The translations under genes and the position numbers were made by a program. A stretch of DNA of 55,355 nucleotides from Brenneria roseae subsp. roseae (GTDB taxonomy: Bacteria > Pseudomonadota > Gammaproteobacteria > Enterobacterales > Enterobacteriaceae). The stretch covers positions 309,641 to 364,995 of the forward strand of contig NZ_KZ819025.1 in NCBI RefSeq assembly GCF_003115845.1, given 5' to 3'. Every line of letters begins with the position of its first letter. Position 1 is the stretch's first letter. This document shows, in pieces, positions 55,353 to 55,355 of this stretch. The notes under the pieces were generated by a model. It searched no databases, had not been told where the DNA came from, and saw nothing but the letters and a program-made list of their open reading frames with translations.

Positions 55353-55355
55353 GAT

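Noticed and set aside
1-55355. tRNA genes
   Set aside because: No cloverleaf with GTTCRANTC-type T-arm and matching acceptor stem was noticed; a tRNAscan run would be the decisive check.

Overview
This 55 kb window is chromosomal DNA of a gamma-proteobacterium of the order Enterobacterales. Most proteins look near-identical in length and motif layout to their Escherichia coli counterparts, and long blocks keep E. coli gene order. The mixture of conserved blocks with different accessory islands, and a decayed ERIC element, suggests a soft-rot or plant-associated relative (Pectobacteriaceae such as Dickeya, Brenneria or Pectobacterium). That family placement is an inference, not something the sequence proves. 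There are no rRNA genes, tRNA genes, CRISPR arrays, prophages or intact insertion sequences.

Left block (1-38133). This follows the E. coli 54-56 min backbone: three tandem terminators, uraA, hda, yfgD, bepA | bcp, gcvR, dapA, bamC, purC | tmcA | ypfH | ypfN, dapE, yffB, ypfM. Accessory modules interrupt it at the bars. (i) A complete D-allose regulon (rpiB divergent from alsRBACEK) lies between bepA and bcp, followed by a short IS-like end. (ii) A seven-gene unit (16284-21752) encodes a polar amino-acid ABC importer, a RidA-type deaminase, an IclR regulator and a PLP/metal D-serine dehydratase-like enzyme; it reads as a D-amino-acid uptake and deamination pathway. (iii) yeaL sits just before tmcA. 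(iv) A truncated DUF1272 gene lies between tmcA and ypfH. (v) A chemoreceptor with a C-terminal HWETF pentapeptide follows ypfH. (vi) A LysR-controlled catabolic cluster (27961-34947) joins a CitMHS-type transporter, an AtuA/DUF1446 protein, its small ferredoxin-fold partner, AtoDA CoA-transferase and AtoB thiolase. Its substrate is not known to me. (vii) An M15 D,D-carboxypeptidase-like gene overlaps the end of dapE.

Right block (39312-55252). This follows the E. coli 14 min backbone: cspE, crcB, tatE, lipA, lipB, ybeD, dacA, rlpA, mrdB, mrdA, rlmH, rsfS, nadD, holA, lptE, leuS, ybeL. It covers lipoate synthesis, cell elongation and wall maturation, ribosome maturation and silencing, NAD synthesis, DNA polymerase III clamp loading, LPS assembly and leucyl-tRNA charging. 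Compared with my memory of E. coli, ybeF (between lipA and lipB) and cobC (between rsfS and nadD) are missing. The two blocks, far apart in E. coli, meet here around ypfM-ygeA-cspE.

The most notable non-coding signals are the triplicated 74-bp terminator unit before uraA, a 10-bp inverted repeat suited to AlsR between rpiB and alsR, a decayed ERIC directly upstream of purC, helically phased repeats in the lysR-CitMHS intergenic region, an 82-bp inverted-repeat element beyond yffB, and a clear fluoride riboswitch in the crcB leader. Several genes appear to start at non-ATG codons (hda CTG, gcvR TTG, dapE GTG, rsfS TTG).
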